From Sphingomonadaceae bacterium (GTDB taxonomy: Bacteria > Pseudomonadota > Alphaproteobacteria > Sphingomonadales > Sphingomonadaceae), in contig JAJTEF010000006.1 of NCBI GenBank assembly GCA_021300355.1, forward strand, positions 22,024 through 86,023: 64,000 nucleotides of DNA, read 5' to 3'. Positions 44,643 to 54,386 of the stretch are shown piece after piece. The notes under the pieces were generated by a model. That model saw only the letters and a program-made list of their open reading frames with translations. It did not search any database and had not been told where the DNA came from. Numbering within the stretch: the stretch's first letter is position 1; the number at the start of each line of letters is the position of its first letter. A program made the position numbers and the translations under genes.

Positions 44643-45562
44643 TGGCTGGGCAGTCCGAAACTTTTTGTAATCAGCCTTTGCGCTTTTCCATTCCGACCCG
44701 TGACGCGCGGGGACGGTTGGTGCGCCTCGACGAGGTGTTGGCTGAAATATTGGCCGCGCATGCCTATCCGCCGCTCATCGAGAAAACGCTCGCAGAGGCA
44801 CTGGTGCTCACGGCATTGCTGGGCGCCTCGCTAAAGGAAAAAGGCAGCCAGCTTACATTGCAGACGCAAACCGAAAAGGGTGCCATCCGTTTGCTGGCCT
44901 GCGATTATAAGGATGGCGCATTGCGCGGATATGCGCAGTTCGATCCAGCGACCGTTGCCGCACTGCCGGACGATTCCACATTATTTGGTATCTTCGGCAA
45001 AGGCTATCTTGCCATCACTTTCGACCGGATGAAGTCAGCGATTGAAGGCGGTGGCCGGTATCAAGGTATCGTGCCGCTTGAGGGCGATACGCTGGCGGAT
45101 GCCGCCGCGAACTATTTCGTGCAGTCTGAACAAATTCCGACGCTTATTCGCGTTGCCGTCGACCATGTGAACGGCCGCTGTGTGGCGGGCGGGCTACTCG
45201 TCCAGCATCTGCCTGAAGGCGAAGAAGGCCGCGAACGCTTGCATGTCCGGCTTGACCATCCGGAATGGGAGCATGTGGAAATCATTGCCTCCACGATCGC
45301 ACGTGCCGAACTTGCCGATCCGTCATTACCACTGGAAGAAATTGTCTGGCGCTTGTTCCACGAGGAACAGGAAGTGCGCATTGAGCAAGGCGATCCGCTG
45401 TCCAAGGGCTGCCGCTGTGACCCCGTGCATATCCGCGATGTCATCTCAAAATTTCCGGCAGAAGACCGGGCTGACATGGCCGATGATGCCGGTGATATCG
45501 TTGTCGATTGCGAATTTTGCTCGCGCCGTTTTCCGGTGAGTTTGGCAAGCTTCAACAACTGA
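44642..45562 (+). CDS. hslO: redox-regulated chaperone Hsp33
   Basis: A 306-residue chaperone with the C-terminal zinc switch: CRC (CRCD) and CEFC near residues 260-300. On oxidation the four cysteines release zinc and activate holdase function. The N-terminal substrate domain is typical (ALVLTALLGASLKEKGSQLTLQ). The ATG at 44642 overlaps the argF stop and is preferred over an earlier in-frame codon. Third gene of the argD-argF-hslO run. Confidence 0.94.
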   Translation: MAGQSETFCNQPLRFSIPTRDARGRLVRLDEVLAEILAAHAYPPLIEKTLAEALVLTALLGASLKEKGSQLTLQTQTEKGAIRLLACDYKDGALRGYAQFDPATVAALPDDSTLFGIFGKGYLAITFDRMKSAIEGGGRYQGIVPLEGDTLADAAANYFVQSEQIPTLIRVAVDHVNGRCVAGGLLVQHLPEGEEGRERLHVRLDHPEWEHVEIIASTIARAELADPSLPLEEIVWRLFHEEQEVRIEQGDPLSKGCRCDPVHIRDVISKFPAEDRADMADDAGDIVVDCEFCSRRFPVSLASFNN

Positions 45563-45690
45563 TCGAAATGCTTGGGACCAATCTGGTCACGCATCGTTCA
45601 TCGCCCACATTCTATCATGCGAAATGCAGCATTTTGTGATATGTCTCGGCAATAAACGGGCCGCTTCAACGAAAATGGCTGGTTTCTGGA

Positions 45691-46107
45691 TTGACACTTA
45701 TGACATTAAAACGCGCCCAATATTGCTTGGCTGGTACCATTTTACTGTCGCTGACTTCAGCCGCAATTGCGTTTACGCCAGCAAATGATCTGTCATTATT
45801 GAACACGCTAGAACGCGGGCAATGGAGTTTGCGGGCAGCTGGGGCTGAGGCGCCATTGACAAAAATCTGTCTTGGCAATCCAGACGTGCTAACCCAAATC
45901 CAGCATTCGGGTGCAGCGTGTGAGCGGTACGTTGTCCGTTCAACCGTGAATTCGGTTACGGTCAGCTACACCTGCAAAGGTCAAGGACAAGGTCTGACGA
46001 CCATCCGCAAGGAATCCAACCGGATCATCCACATTCAGTCGCAGGGCATTCGCAATAATGCGCCGTTTTCGTTTTCGGTCGAAGGCCGAAGGACTGGCCC
46101 TTGCTAG
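45691..46107 (+). CDS. small secreted protein, DUF3617-like
   Basis: A 138-residue protein with a signal peptide (LAGTILLSLTSAAIAF, cleavage near residue 28). The mature part has ERGQWSLRAAG, CLGNPDVLTQIQHSG, SYTCKGQGQGLTTIRKES, and four cysteines in total. The pattern of a beta-rich C-terminal half with two cysteines resembles DUF3617-type secreted proteins of sphingomonads. Function unknown. A strong terminator lies 110 bp downstream. Confidence 0.65.
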   Translation: MTLMTLKRAQYCLAGTILLSLTSAAIAFTPANDLSLLNTLERGQWSLRAAGAEAPLTKICLGNPDVLTQIQHSGAACERYVVRSTVNSVTVSYTCKGQGQGLTTIRKESNRIIHIQSQGIRNNAPFSFSVEGRRTGPC

Positions 46108-46218
46108 GCGCATCGCCGTTATCGCCGCGTTCATGAAATATTTACCATCTTTGCGTTAAACGGATGCGTGTCTTTTAGGAGATACGCTTTCCTCCCGCAC
46201 TGGCTGCAAAGCCATAAC

Positions 46219-46255
46219 TGGGCCGCCGCTGTAGAGCTTGGCGGCCCAATTTTTT
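46219..46255 (+). terminator. intrinsic terminator, rightward
   Basis: TGGGCCGCC and GGCGGCCCA form a 9-bp stem around a 12-base loop, followed by TTTTTT. The T run touches the stop codon of the converging gcdH gene. Confidence 0.85.
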
Positions 46256-46256
46256 A

Positions 46257-47441
46257 TCAGAATGCAGCGATGCCCGTGATGGCGCGCCCCAGAATCAACG
46301 CGTGGACATCGTGCGCACCTTCGTAGGTGTTGACCGTTTCGAGGTTCGCCATGTGGCGCATGACTTGATATTCCTCGCTGATACCATTGCCGCCATGCAT
46401 ATCGCGCGCGGCGCGGGCGATATCGAGCGCTTTGCCGACATTGTTGCGCTTCACGATTGAAATCATGTCGGGCGCCAGCTGGCCTTCGTCCATAAGCCGT
46501 CCGACGCGTAACGATGCCTGAAGCCCAAGCGCAATGTCGGTCATCATATCGGCCAGCTTCTTTTGATAGAGCTGGTTGGCGGCCAGCGGCTTGCCAAATT
46601 GATGGCGATCAAGGCCATATTGGCGCGCGGCATGCATGCAGAATTCTGCGGCCCCCAATGCGCCCCAGCTGATGCCGTAACGCGCACGGTTGAGGCAACC
46701 AAACGGACCCTTCAGGCCTTGCACGTCGGGCAAAAGCGCGCCTTCACCAACCTCGACATTATCCATCATGATCATGCCAGTGGTTGATGTGCGCAGCGAC
46801 AATTTGCCTTGAATTTTTGGCGCGGACAGGCCTTTCATGCCCTTTTCCAGCACAAAGCCGCGAATGCCGCCGCCATGTGCTTCCGATTTTGCCCAGACGA
46901 CAAAGACATCGGCAAAGGGGGCGTTTGAAATCCACGTTTTCGAACCGTTGATGACATATCCACCATCAACTTTTTTGGCAAAGGTGCGCATGCCCGCAGG
47001 ATCGGACCCTGCGTCCGGCTCGGTCAATCCAAAGCAGCCGATGAGCGTTCCTGCGGCCAGTCCGGGCAGATATTTGCGGCGCTGTTCTTCGGAACCATAT
47101 GCATAGATCGGATGCATCACGAGCGACGATTGAACGGACGCCATCGACCGATAGCCCGAATCGACGCGCTCAATCTCACGCGCAATCAAGCCATAAGCGA
47201 CATAAGACGCGCCAGCGCCGCCATATTCTTCCGGAATCGTTGCGCCCAGCAAACCCGTTTGGCCCATCAGCGGAAACAATTCGGGCGCATCACATTCGGT
47301 GCGGTACGCCTCAATCACACGCGGCTGCAATTCGCTTTGCGCAAAGGCATGCGCCGAATCGCGGATCATGCGTTCATCTTCGGTAAGTTGGGCATCCAGA
47401 CGGAAGGGGTCGGACCAATCAAATGCTGCCAATTCGGCCAT
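46257..47441 (-). CDS. gcdH: glutaryl-CoA dehydrogenase
   Basis: A 394-residue acyl-CoA dehydrogenase of the glutaryl-CoA type: the FAD/substrate segments [14 protein letters not shown], the [16 protein letters not shown] segment characteristic of GcdH, and the catalytic glutamate in [20 protein letters not shown]. It converts glutaryl-CoA to crotonyl-CoA in the breakdown of lysine, hydroxylysine and tryptophan. It is divergent from the aminoadipate semialdehyde dehydrogenase gene, an upstream step of lysine breakdown. Confidence 0.9.
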   Translation of the reverse strand: MAELAAFDWSDPFRLDAQLTEDERMIRDSAHAFAQSELQPRVIEAYRTECDAPELFPLMGQTGLLGATIPEEYGGAGASYVAYGLIAREIERVDSGYRSMASVQSSLVMHPIYAYGSEEQRRKYLPGLAAGTLIGCFGLTEPDAGSDPAGMRTFAKKVDGGYVINGSKTWISNAPFADVFVVWAKSEAHGGGIRGFVLEKGMKGLSAPKIQGKLSLRTSTTGMIMMDNVEVGEGALLPDVQGLKGPFGCLNRARYGISWGALGAAEFCMHAARQYGLDRHQFGKPLAANQLYQKKLADMMTDIALGLQASLRVGRLMDEGQLAPDMISIVKRNNVGKALDIARAARDMHGGNGISEEYQVMRHMANLETVNTYEGAHDVHALILGRAITGIAAF

Positions 47442-47549
47442 AAGGTTTCTCCAATGTTGCCTGGGTCGCTAAACTTTTTGTGTGCTGCGGGCAAGCTGGC
47501 AAAATGTCTGTAACCCGTCTATTCGGCAGCGATAAAATAGGAGATAGCG

Positions 47550-49006
47550 GTGAAGCTGGCAGCAGACGTAGAGACGATATTGAAAAACCTCGGAACCCAA
47601 AGTTCGGGGGATATGGCGTCATACTCACCCGTCGATGGCAGCAATATCGGATCGGTACCAACCGCCTCTGCCTCGGATATGGATGCGGCCTGTGCAAATG
47701 CCACCGCGGTCGTGGAGAGCTCGTCCGCTTGTTCGGCAATACCTTACGCGAGGATAAGGAGAAACTGGCGCGCCTTGTCACCATAGAATGTGGGAAGCCG
47801 TTGTCCGAAGGCCTCGGCGAGGTGCAGGAAATGATCGACATTTGCGACTTCGCCGTCGGCTTATCGCGTCAGCTTCATGGCCTCACCATCGCCAGCGAAC
47901 GTCCCGGCCACCGCATGATGGAACAATGGCATCCCTTGGGGCCGGTGCTGGTCATCTCTGCTTTCAATTTCCCGGTCGCCGTTTGGGCGTGGAATGCGGC
48001 CTTGGCACTTGTCTGCGGTAATAGCGTTATCTGGAAACCGTCGGAGAAAACCCCGCTGACGGCGGTAGCGGTACAAGCCATTTTTGAACGTGCAGTGACC
48101 GCATTTGGGGATGCGCCAGCGCATGTATCACAAGTGGTGCATGGCGGACGCGACGTTGGTGCCGCTTTGGTCGCGGACCCGCGCGTCGCGCTCATCTCGG
48201 CCACCGGTAGCACGGACATGGGCCGCAAAGTCGGACAGGTCGCGGCCGGGCGCTTTGCCAAGACGATATTGGAACTTGGCGGCAATAACGCCGCGATCAT
48301 CAGCGACAAGGCTGACCTTGCATTGGCATTACGCGGCGTCTTGTTCTCGGCATTTGGAACCAGCGGGCAGCGGTGCACAAGCCTGCGCCGCGTCTTTGTG
48401 CATGATGCGATCTATGACAATTTTGTAGAGGCATTGAAGGCCGCCAGCACATCGATGGCGGTTGGCGACCCGCTCGACAGCGGCAACTTGGCTGGACCGC
48501 TTATCGACGAAGCGGCACATGACGGCATGCAAGTCGCCCTTAATGAAGCGCGCGCGCTTGGCGCAAATATAACGGGCGGTGATCGGATGGACTTGGCAGG
48601 TGTCTATGTCCGGCCAGCGCTGGTCGAGATGCCTGCGCACAGTGGCCCGGCATTGCGCGAGACCTTTGCGCCGATACTCTACATCTTCCGCTATCACGAT
48701 TTGGCGCACGCCATCGCACTTCAAAACAGTGTCGGCGCAGGGCTTTCGTCCTCAATATTCTCGACAGACGTCCGCGAGTGCGAGCGATTCCTGTCGGCAG
48801 AAGGTAGCGACTGCGGCATCGCCAATGTCAATATCGGCACATCCGGCGCTGAAATCGGCGGCGCTTTTGGCGGCGAAAAGGAAACGGGCGGTGGTCGCGA
48901 ATCCGGGTCGGACGCATGGAAAGCCTATATGCGCCGCGCGACGAACACGATTAACTACTCGAATGAACTGCCGCTTGCGCAAGGGGTTACTTTCGACCTA
49001 GGCTAA
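47550..49006 (+). pseudogene. amaB: alpha-aminoadipate semialdehyde dehydrogenase, frame-disrupted near its N-terminus
   Basis: The gene begins with GTG at 47550 after TAGGAGA and reads MKLAADVETILKNLGTQ to about residue 51; it then goes out of frame. The rest (RGELVRLFGNTLRED onward, to 49006) continues in another frame with all the marks of the ALDH7/AASADH family: GEVQEMIDICDFAVGLSRQL, ERPGHRMMEQWHPLG, LELGGNNAAI, catalytic cysteine in GTSGQRCTSLRR, IGGAFGGEKETGGG. Family comparison suggests roughly 30-40 bases are missing near 47703-47710, enough to lose a short segment and shift the frame. Either a pseudogene or an assembly error. Confidence 0.78.
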
Positions 49007-49025
49007 GGCCTGAGGAGAGCACGCA

Positions 49026-50480
49026 ATGCTAGTCGACAAATTGCCCCCGGTGAAAGCAACGCTGCAGCCGAGCAACCACCCCTATCTCAACGGTGCGTGG
49101 ACGCCGCAGCATGAAGAGGTCACCGCGACTGACCTTGAGGTCATCGAAGGCAGCATTCCGGACGACATTGACGGCGTCTATTTGCGCAACACGGAAAACC
49201 AGCTTCACCAACCGCTAGGGCGTTATCATCCCTTTGATGGCGACGGTATGATCCACCAGATCGATTTTTCGGGTGGTAAGGCAAGCTACCGCAACCGCTT
49301 TGTGCGCACCCGCTGTTTTCAGGCGGAGCAAGATGCCGGCGGTTCGCTCTGGGGCGGGTTGATGGATAAGGTCAGCGTGTCGAAACGCCCCGGCTTTGGC
49401 GCACATGGCAGCCTCAAGGATTCATCAAGCACCGACATTATCGTGCACGCCGGCAAGGCGGTGTCCACTTTCTACCAGTGCGGTGAAGGCTATGTGCTCG
49501 ATCCCGAAACACTGGAGCAGGAAGGCGTTGCGTCCTGGGTGCCGCTGGACGGCATTTCGGCGCATCCCAAAGTCGATGAACGCACCGGCGAGCTGCTGTT
49601 TTTCAACTACTCCAAACATGCGCCTTATATGCATTATGGCGTGGTCGACCGCAGCGGAAAGCTGGCGCATTATGTGCCGATCCCGCTTCCCGGGCCGCGG
49701 TTGCCGCATGACATGATGTTCACCGAAAATTGGTCAATATTGTGCGACTTTCCTTTATTCTGGGACGAGGAGCTGTTGAAGCGCGATGTCCATGTGACGC
49801 GGCTGCACGAAGGGCTGCCATCGCGTTTCGCGCTCATTCCACGTTATGGCCAGCCCGAAGATATTCGCTGGTTTGAAGCGGACCCGACCTTTGTCCTGCA
49901 CTTCATCAATGCCTATGAGGAAGGGGACGAGGTCATCCTCGACGGCTATTTCGAAGAGGATCCCTATCCGCCACCGATCGAAAATGCCGACGGCTATGGG
50001 CATATGATGGCCTATGTCGACGAACATAGCTTTAAGCCCAAGCTGCACCGTTGGCGCTTCAACTTGAAGGATGGCACCACACGCGAAGAGCGGTTGGATG
50101 ACCGGATTTTAGAGTTCGGGATGATGAACCAACGTTATTTGGGGCTGCCCTATCGTTATGCCTATAGCACGACGTCAAAGCCGGGCTGGTTCCTGTTCAC
50201 GGGCTTCGTCAAACATGATTTGGTCACCGGCGAGTCATGGGAAGTTCAGCTCCCCGATGGGCGCTATGCCAGCGAAGCGCCCTTTGCCCCGCGCGTGGGC
50301 GCCGTAGACGAAGACGATGGGTATCTTGTCAGCTTTGTGACCGACGAAAACCATGGAACGTCAGAATGCATCCTGATCGACTGCAAACGCTTTGATGATG
50401 GGCCGGTGTGCAGAATCGCTCTGCCACATAAGATCAGCAGCGGAACCCACGCGCATTGGGCGGACCGAACGGTACTTTGA
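49026..50480 (+). CDS. carotenoid-oxygenase (RPE65/lignostilbene dioxygenase) family protein
   Basis: A 484-residue nonhaem iron oxygenase of the carotenoid cleavage family. The four iron histidines are visible in GISAHPKVDE, LPHDMMFTEN, FVLHFINAYEE and the C-terminal SSGTHAHWAD; the N-terminus YLRNTENQLHQPLGRYHPFDGDGM is characteristic. Substrate could be a carotenoid/apocarotenoid or a stilbene; the sequence does not decide. It is 19 bp after the disrupted dehydrogenase, with GAGGAG before the ATG, so both were probably one transcript. It is a different family from blh and may also affect retinoids. Confidence 0.88.
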   Translation: MLVDKLPPVKATLQPSNHPYLNGAWTPQHEEVTATDLEVIEGSIPDDIDGVYLRNTENQLHQPLGRYHPFDGDGMIHQIDFSGGKASYRNRFVRTRCFQAEQDAGGSLWGGLMDKVSVSKRPGFGAHGSLKDSSSTDIIVHAGKAVSTFYQCGEGYVLDPETLEQEGVASWVPLDGISAHPKVDERTGELLFFNYSKHAPYMHYGVVDRSGKLAHYVPIPLPGPRLPHDMMFTENWSILCDFPLFWDEELLKRDVHVTRLHEGLPSRFALIPRYGQPEDIRWFEADPTFVLHFINAYEEGDEVILDGYFEEDPYPPPIENADGYGHMMAYVDEHSFKPKLHRWRFNLKDGTTREERLDDRILEFGMMNQRYLGLPYRYAYSTTSKPGWFLFTGFVKHDLVTGESWEVQLPDGRYASEAPFAPRVGAVDEDDGYLVSFVTDENHGTSECILIDCKRFDDGPVCRIALPHKISSGTHAHWADRTVL

Positions 50481-50560
50481 TAGCTGCATATTGTTCGGCC
50501 GCGAAGCCCAAGTAAATCCGTGCCTTTTCCCGGCCTTGCCTGGTCGCCAAGTAAACAGTA

Positions 50561-50577
50561 CTAATATTTAATATTAG
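50561..50577. promoter_or_regulatory. palindrome upstream of the glycine betaine catabolic operon
   Basis: CTAATATT and AATATTAG flank a single T in the 191-bp gap before the operon. It contains TAATATTAG, a 9-mer that also occurs just upstream of the LysR gene (61008-61016) at the other end of the operon, so it is a candidate LysR operator. Otherwise the gap (50481-50671) is empty. Confidence 0.45.
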
Positions 50578-50671
50578 AAAAACCTGTTGCTGTGATTCCA
50601 TGGCGCAATCCGATTGCCGCACCAGCTTTTAGTCTGACATAGGGCCGCGATAACGAAAATTGGTGGATATT

Positions 50672-53179
50672 ATGAAGAGCACAGCACGGGCAGTTGTAAT
50701 TGGTGGTGGCGTTGTCGGCGTAAGCACGTTGTACCATCTTGCCAAAATGGGGTGGAGCGACGTCGTGTTGCTTGAGCGTAAGGAGTTAACCTCCGGCTCA
50801 ACCTGGCATGCCGCGGGCCTTCTGCCGCTTTTCAACCTGAGCTATTCCGTCGGTAAGCTGCACCAATATTCGGTCGGATTATATCCGACGCTTGAGGAAG
50901 AAACCGGCCTGCATGCCGGTTTTTCGCAAGTCACGAACATCCGGTTGGCGACCACCAAAGACCGGATGGATGAGTATAATTATTATGCGGGCGTTGCGCG
51001 GACCATTGGCGTTGATGTCAACTTCCTGAGCCCCGACGACGTCAAAGATATTTGGCCGCTTGCGGATATGGACGGCGTTATCGGCGCTATCCAGCATCCC
51101 GATGATGGTTATATCCAGCCCGCCGATCTCACGCAGGCATTGGCCAAGGGCGCGCGGCAGCGCGACGCGACCATTTATCGCAACACAACGGTCACCGCGA
51201 TCACACAGCAGCCCAATGGCGAGTGGCTTATCTCGACGGATCAGGGCGATATCACGTGCGAGCATGTCGTATCATGCTCCGGCAATTTCGCGCGTCAGAC
51301 AGGCGCGATGGTCGGCCTCGATATCCCCGTGATCCCCGTCGAGCATCAGTATATCGTGACTGAGCAGCACCCGGACATCATGGCGCGCAAAAAAGCTGGT
51401 TTGCCCGAAATGGGCGTCCTGCGCGAATCCGACGCGAGCTATTATATGCGTGAGGAAGCGGGCGGTCTGTTGTTGGGGCCATATGAATTGGGTGCCCCTG
51501 CCTGCTATGTTGATGGCCCTTCTGCAACCAGCGAATATGAACTGTTCCCTGACGCACTTGAACGGCTTGAGCCCTATATCCTCGCCGCAATGAAGCGCGT
51601 GCCCGCCTTTGGCGAGGTTGGCATCAAGCGCGTGTATAATGGCGCAATCGCTTATACGCCCGACGGGTCGCCTATTGTCGGGCCGGCATGGGGCCTGAAA
51701 AACTTCTGGCTCAACGAAGGCCACAGTTTTGGCATTACCGCCGCAGGTGGCGCAGGTTGGCAGTTGGCACATTGGATTGTCGATGGTGAACCAACGATCG
51801 ATATGATGGGCGTCGATCCGCGCCGCTTTGGCGATTATGCTGGCCGCGGATTCCTCATTGAAAAGAACGAAGAAGCTTATGCCAAGGTCTTCACCGTGCA
51901 TTATCCGGACGAGGAACGCGAAGCGGGACGCGCATTGCGTCGCACCCCTTGCTATGACCGGATGAAGGCGCTTGGCGCGGTGTTTGGCAGTGTGTTTGGC
52001 TGGGAACGCCCCAACTGGTTTGCGCCTGAGGGCTATGTGCTCAGCGAGGCTGATCTCGACAAGCCCGACGTGCTTTTGAACGACAATCATCCCGTCGTTG
52101 CCGATCAACCCATTCGTGAAAAATGGTCGTTCCGTCGGTCCAATTATTTCGAACATGTCGGCAATGAGTGTCGCCATGTGCACGAAAAAGTCGGCATTCA
52201 GGATATGAGCGCATTTGCCAAATGCGAGATATCAGGCCCGGGTGCGGAAGCCTGGCTCGACCAGCTGCTGACAAATGCGGTGCCGAAAAAGGTCGGACGC
52301 GTAACCTTGTCCTATCTGCTCACCAACAAGGGCGGCGTGCGCAGTGAGTTCACCGTCTATAAAGTCGCACCGCAGCGTTATTATCTTGTCTCGGCTGGCG
52401 CCTATGAGCGGCATGACCATGACTATTTGAAAAAGGCCCTGCCGCGCGATGGTTCTGTCAGCTTTGAGCGGCTGACCACGGCTATGGGCGTGCTTGTCCT
52501 GGCGGGCCCGCGTTCGCGCGATGTGTTGGCGAAGCTTACCGATGCCGACCTATCCAATGAAGCCTTCCCATGGTTGACCGGCAAGAAAATCAGCATCGGT
52601 CTGGCGCAGGTCGATGCGCTGCGGGTCAATTTCATCGGCGAGCTTGGTTGGGAAATCCATCATCCCATCGAAATGCAGAATTATATTTTCGACCGCCTGA
52701 TGGAAGCCGGCGCCGAGTTTGAGATTAAGCCGTTCGGTATCCGCGCGATGACGTCAATGGCGCTCGAAAAAAGCTACAAGCTTATCCCGCGTGAATTGTC
52801 GGTTGAATATTCGGCGTTTGAAAGCGGGTTGGACCGCTTTGTCAGCCTGAAGAAGCCAACCTTTCATGGCCGCGATGCATTGCTTGCATGGCAGGAACGG
52901 GGCGGTGCCAACACGCTTGTGACGATGGAAGTGCATGGTGTGACGGATGCCGATGCACGCGGGTCTGAGCCGATTTATCACGGCGATGATGTCGTCGGCC
53001 GCGTGACTTCCGGCGGTTATGGTTGGCGCGTGGGCAAGTCGCTTGCGCTTGCGATGGTCCGGCCTGATTTGGCGCAGATAGGCGCAGAGTTTGAAATCGC
53101 GATCTTGGGCGTTCGCCACAAGGCGACGATCATCGCGGACTCGCCGTTCGACCCTGAAAATAACGCACTGAAGAGCTAA
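50672..53179 (+). CDS. dimethylglycine-dehydrogenase-like flavoprotein (FAD + GcvT domains)
   Basis: An 835-residue protein: N-terminal FAD domain with VVIGGGVVGVSTLYHLA, and the STWHAAG motif whose histidine (H46) carries covalent FAD in dimethylglycine and sarcosine dehydrogenases; C-terminal GcvT/aminomethyltransferase domains (about 430-835). It oxidatively demethylates an N-methylglycine derivative and passes the one-carbon unit to folate. In this setting dimethylglycine is the likely substrate. Start ATG at 50672 is preferred to TTG/GTG a few codons earlier. It leads the operon and is followed 4 bp later by the Rieske oxygenase. Confidence 0.88.
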   Translation: MKSTARAVVIGGGVVGVSTLYHLAKMGWSDVVLLERKELTSGSTWHAAGLLPLFNLSYSVGKLHQYSVGLYPTLEEETGLHAGFSQVTNIRLATTKDRMDEYNYYAGVARTIGVDVNFLSPDDVKDIWPLADMDGVIGAIQHPDDGYIQPADLTQALAKGARQRDATIYRNTTVTAITQQPNGEWLISTDQGDITCEHVVSCSGNFARQTGAMVGLDIPVIPVEHQYIVTEQHPDIMARKKAGLPEMGVLRESDASYYMREEAGGLLLGPYELGAPACYVDGPSATSEYELFPDALERLEPYILAAMKRVPAFGEVGIKRVYNGAIAYTPDGSPIVGPAWGLKNFWLNEGHSFGITAAGGAGWQLAHWIVDGEPTIDMMGVDPRRFGDYAGRGFLIEKNEEAYAKVFTVHYPDEEREAGRALRRTPCYDRMKALGAVFGSVFGWERPNWFAPEGYVLSEADLDKPDVLLNDNHPVVADQPIREKWSFRRSNYFEHVGNECRHVHEKVGIQDMSAFAKCEISGPGAEAWLDQLLTNAVPKKVGRVTLSYLLTNKGGVRSEFTVYKVAPQRYYLVSAGAYERHDHDYLKKALPRDGSVSFERLTTAMGVLVLAGPRSRDVLAKLTDADLSNEAFPWLTGKKISIGLAQVDALRVNFIGELGWEIHHPIEMQNYIFDRLMEAGAEFEIKPFGIRAMTSMALEKSYKLIPRELSVEYSAFESGLDRFVSLKKPTFHGRDALLAWQERGGANTLVTMEVHGVTDADARGSEPIYHGDDVVGRVTSGGYGWRVGKSLALAMVRPDLAQIGAEFEIAILGVRHKATIIADSPFDPENNALKS

Positions 53180-53183
53180 GCCG

Positions 53184-54386
53184 ATGTCTCGTTTCGCTCC
53201 TATCGCCGATTTGCTTGCGCAGGATCGCAAGGGCCATACCTTGCCGCGCGAATTATATGTCAGCGAAGACGCTTTCGAATTTGATACGCAGGTCATGCTG
53301 AAATCGGTTTGGCTTTACGCCTGCACCGTCGCGCATGTGAAAAATCCGGGCGATTTCTTCGTGTTCGAACTGGCGCAGAATTCGGTCATCATTGTGCGTG
53401 GCCGCGATATGCAAGTGCGCGCGTTTTGGAACAGCTGCCGACACCGCGGGGCAAAAATCTGCTTGGAACAGCGCGGACGGGCGCCGCGTTTAATGTGTCC
53501 CTATCATCAATGGACCTACGGTCTTGATGGTCATCTGCTTGCCGCGCGCAGCATGGCGGAGGATTTTGACAAAGCAGATCATGGGCTTTCGCCGGTGGCG
53601 TTGGAAAATGTCGGCGGACTTATTTTCGTCTGCTTGGGCGACAATCCGCCGCCGATTGACCGCGTAAAGGCGGACATATCCGAACAGATTTCGGTATATG
53701 ATCTCGAAAAGCTAAAGGTCGTTGTTCAGGACAATTATATCGAAGACGCCAACTGGAAATTGGTGATGGAGAATAATCGCGAATGTTACCATTGCGACGT
53801 CGGCCATCCTGAACTGATTAGCGTGCTTGGGACAACAGGCTTTGGTAAAGATGCGCCCGATAATGCGGCGAAGCATGAAGAGTGGAAAGCACTTGGCATC
53901 GACCACGACCTGATCGAATTTCCCGACGGCTGGTGGCACCGGGTCGCGCGTCTGGCGCTGGCAAATGGCGCGGTAACGCAATCGATAGATGGTAAGCTTG
54001 CGTGTCAAAAATTGATCGGGCCATTCACTGCGCCTGAAACGTCCAGCCTGTCTGTTTGGACTCAACCCAACAGCTGGCACCATTTCTGCTGCGACCATGT
54101 CGTGACATTTTCACTGACACCGATTTCGCCGGACAAGACATTGCTGCGCACGAGTTGGTTGGTGCACGAAGATGCAGTTGAGGGCGTGGATTACGATCCC
54201 GATCGTTTGGCCGCATTGTGGCGCAAAACAAACGAGCAGGACGGGCATTTCTCTGCGATCAACCATCGCGGGATCTCCAGCGATGGCTATATTCCGGGGC
54301 CGTATGCCGTGGAAGAAAAGCTGGTCGACGACTTTAAGAGTTTCTATGTGAGCCGCGCTACAGCTGCGCTTGAGAAAATATCATGA
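53184..54386 (+). CDS. Rieske oxygenase, glycine betaine demethylase large subunit (GbcA-like)
   Basis: A 400-residue ring-hydroxylating-type oxygenase alpha subunit: Rieske centre C85-x-H87 (SCRHRGAKIC) and C105-x2-H108 (CPYHQWTYG); catalytic iron site from NNRECYHCDVGHPEL. The ENNRECYHC/GHPEL pattern is shared with GbcA, which oxidatively removes a methyl from glycine betaine to give dimethylglycine. No ferredoxin reductase partner (GbcB-like) is encoded in the operon, so electrons must come from elsewhere. The stop overlaps soxB (ATGA). Confidence 0.83.
   Translation: MSRFAPIADLLAQDRKGHTLPRELYVSEDAFEFDTQVMLKSVWLYACTVAHVKNPGDFFVFELAQNSVIIVRGRDMQVRAFWNSCRHRGAKICLEQRGRAPRLMCPYHQWTYGLDGHLLAARSMAEDFDKADHGLSPVALENVGGLIFVCLGDNPPPIDRVKADISEQISVYDLEKLKVVVQDNYIEDANWKLVMENNRECYHCDVGHPELISVLGTTGFGKDAPDNAAKHEEWKALGIDHDLIEFPDGWWHRVARLALANGAVTQSIDGKLACQKLIGPFTAPETSSLSVWTQPNSWHHFCCDHVVTFSLTPISPDKTLLRTSWLVHEDAVEGVDYDPDRLAALWRKTNEQDGHFSAINHRGISSDGYIPGPYAVEEKLVDDFKSFYVSRATAALEKIS

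Noticed and set aside
51272..52183. 303-residue minus-strand frame within the dimethylglycine-dehydrogenase-like gene
   Set aside because: Shadow frame in an operon gene; no motif.
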